A stretch of DNA of 8,199 nucleotides. Source: an uncultured Flavobacterium sp. (GTDB lineage Bacteria > Bacteroidota > Bacteroidia > Flavobacteriales > Flavobacteriaceae). This document shows, piece by piece, positions 6,915 to 8,199 of this stretch. The notes under the pieces are model-generated. The model saw nothing but the letters and a program-made list of their open reading frames with translations. It had not been told where the DNA came from and searched no databases. Where the stretch lies: positions 1 through 8,199 of the forward strand of contig NZ_CAMLIX010000215.1 in assembly GCF_946479975.1 (NCBI RefSeq), written 5' to 3'. Each line of letters begins with the position of its first letter. Position 1 is the first letter of the stretch. The position numbers were made by a program, and so were the translations under genes.

Positions 6915-6918
6915 TAAA

Positions 6919-7683
6919 CTAAAACCCTTCAAAAACTCCCAATCCAAAAAGTGCAAAATCATATTTCACAGGATCATTTGGATCCATTTCTCTTAATTTA
7001 GTATCTAATTCTAATAAAGCTTTGGCATCATTTTGCTTTCGCGAAAGAATTTCAAGTTTACGCGCCACATTTCCAGAATGAACGTCAAGCGGGCAAGATA
7101 AAACGGCTGGAGAAATACTTTTCCAAATTCCTAAATCGACGCCTTTTGCATCTTGGCGCACCATCCAGCGCAGGTACATATTGATTCTTTTTGCTGCAGA
7201 ATTATTTAGCGGATCTGAAATGTGTTTTTGAGTTCTGGCCAAATGATCGGTTTCAAAAAATATCTTTTTAAATTCGCTGATACTTTTTTGCAGACTGTCT
7301 TTCTCCTGATTTTTAGCAAAAACAGATTCCAATCCGTTGTGGTTTTTATAAATGTGCTGCAAACCTTTTATAAAGCCAGCAAAATCATGTCCGTTAAAAG
7401 TTCTGTGTACAAAAGTTTCCAGTCTTGCCAAATCTTCATCAGAATGCGACATAACGAAATCGTAAGGCGTATTGCCCATTAATTCCATCATTTTATGTGA
7501 ATTTTTGATAATCATTTTACGGTTACCCCAAGCAATAGAAGCGCTTAAGAAACCTGCAATTTCAATATCTTCTTTTTGCGTAAAAAGATGCGGAATCTGG
7601 ACAGGATCACTTTCTATAAAATCCTGATTGTTATATTGAATGACTTTTTCGTCAAGAAAATCTTTAAGTTCTGATTTATTCAT
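6919..7683 (-). CDS. TIGR02757 family protein (DUF2400)
   Basis: This 254-residue soluble protein is recognised as TIGR02757/DUF2400 from its N-terminal block (SDPVQIPHLF, 25-34; EIAGFLSASIAWGNR, 41-55), the basic segment SAAKRINMYLRWMVR (162-176), and the C-terminal block CPLDVHSGNVARKL (197-210) with DPVKYDFALFGLGV (237-250). The length fits a complete family member. No function is established to my knowledge. The LDVHSGNVARKL segment resembles the VDTHVxRVxxRL stretch that carries the catalytic Asp in HhH-GPD DNA glycosylases, with Lys165 upstream as a possible partner. That is my inference, not a family annotation. The start at 7683 overlaps the stop of the upstream membrane-protein gene by 8 bases, so the pair is probably translationally coupled. 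Confidence 0.85.
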   Translation of the reverse strand: MNKSELKDFLDEKVIQYNNQDFIESDPVQIPHLFTQKEDIEIAGFLSASIAWGNRKMIIKNSHKMMELMGNTPYDFVMSHSDEDLARLETFVHRTFNGHDFAGFIKGLQHIYKNHNGLESVFAKNQEKDSLQKSISEFKKIFFETDHLARTQKHISDPLNNSAAKRINMYLRWMVRQDAKGVDLGIWKSISPAVLSCPLDVHSGNVARKLEILSRKQNDAKALLELDTKLREMDPNDPVKYDFALFGLGVFEGF

Positions 7684-8199
7684 TTTTTGTAATTTCTTTG
7701 GAGTAGAATCCGTCTTTTAAATCATTGGTACGCATTTGCGGAATGGTATGGTAATATTTTTCAAAATAATCCAACTGCTGTTTATCAACACAAGGAAGAT
7801 CGCCGTCACCATTTGCCCAGAAAAATTCATTTTTTGCGGGAGAATTATATTTTAAATTTCCCAATTGTATAGATTCAAAAGTGGTATTGCTTTTTGAATT
7901 TTGGTAGGGAAAAATACTGTTTTTTATAGAAAAGTTGCTTATCTCAAGCATGAATTTGTGATTTGAAAAACCATTAAGATTTACAGGAAAAAACAAAACA
8001 ATAACAGTAGGAAGTAATGAGAGAATTAAGAAAGTTTCTACAGCTGTTCTTTTGTGAAAAATACAGGCAAAACAGAAAAGCAAAAAGAACAATATAAAGT
8101 TCATAAAAAAACGATATTGAGGCGATGTCAAACCCAGTAAAATAAGCTGTAAGAGCATCACAAAATAAAGCATCCAAAGTTCTTTTTTGTTTTGGAATT
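7676..8199 (-). CDS. C-terminal part of a multi-pass membrane protein (possibly LIC_10190 family), partial
   Basis: The reading frame is open to the right edge of the window (it begins within FQNKKELW before the first Met at 8173), so the 5' part is missing. About 173 residues are visible. The first half is strongly hydrophobic, with likely membrane helices encoded at about 8175-8130, 8115-8060 and 8040-7985. A SPQYRFF motif lies between the first two. The second half is a soluble tail with NGDGDLPCVDKQQLDYF and DLKDGFYSK. This layout, a polytopic membrane protein with a short Cys-containing C-terminal tail, recalls the LIC_10190 family of large putative membrane proteins in Flavobacterium. 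That is from memory of the tail motifs and is only moderately sure. The stop overlaps the start of the TIGR02757 gene. Confidence 0.7.
   Translation of the reverse strand, partial: FQNKKELWMLYFVMLLQLILLGLTSPQYRFFMNFILFFLLFCFACIFHKRTAVETFLILSLLPTVIVLFFPVNLNGFSNHKFMLEISNFSIKNSIFPYQNSKSNTTFESIQLGNLKYNSPAKNEFFWANGDGDLPCVDKQQLDYFEKYYHTIPQMRTNDLKDGFYSKEITKNE

Noticed and set aside
7974..8177. Second minus-strand open frame of 67 codons over the membrane-protein gene
   Set aside because: It overlaps the longer frame that continues to the window edge and carries recognisable motifs. The short frame is a shadow, and there is no sign of a frameshift joining the two.

Overview
The window looks like ordinary chromosome from a Flavobacterium-type member of the Bacteroidota. 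The supporting signs are low GC, start codons preceded by A/T-rich sequence instead of a clear Shine-Dalgarno site, two matches to the Bacteroidota -7 promoter box TAnnTTTG, and gene families typical of that group (BatA-like von Willebrand proteins, a TIGR02757 protein, a probable LIC_10190-type membrane protein). I see no mobile element, CRISPR array, rRNA, tRNA or recognisable defence system.

Left block, all on the minus strand (3827 down to 157): a 642-residue BatA-like/von Willebrand membrane protein, then a 154-base gap holding nested inverted repeats, then a dihydroorotase-like protein, and 4 bases later a small DUF4870/Tic20-like membrane protein. The last two genes are almost certainly translated from one message. 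The dihydroorotase-like protein has lost all four metal-binding histidine positions and the substrate-binding arginine. It is therefore probably a non-catalytic paralogue and not the pathway enzyme.

Centre: a single plus-strand gene (4075-5187) encodes an exported seven-bladed propeller protein of the lactonase/6-phosphogluconolactonase-like family. It is divergent from the von Willebrand gene and convergent with a minus-strand DEAD-box-type RNA helicase (6653-5307) whose motif II reads DEFD. The two convergent genes are separated by a long hairpin embedded in 8-base CAAAG/CTTTG repeats. A palindrome made of the same words lies at the left edge of the window, so this is probably a dispersed intergenic repeat family.

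Right block, minus strand: the 3' part of a multi-pass membrane protein (running off the window) overlaps by 8 bases the start of a TIGR02757/DUF2400 protein. The latter carries a D-x-H...AR-x-L segment reminiscent of HhH-GPD DNA glycosylases. A 235-base gap full of short inverted and direct repeats separates it from the helicase promoter.

The points most worth following are the apparently dead dihydroorotase and its gene partners, the possible glycosylase relationship of TIGR02757, and the intergenic repeat families.
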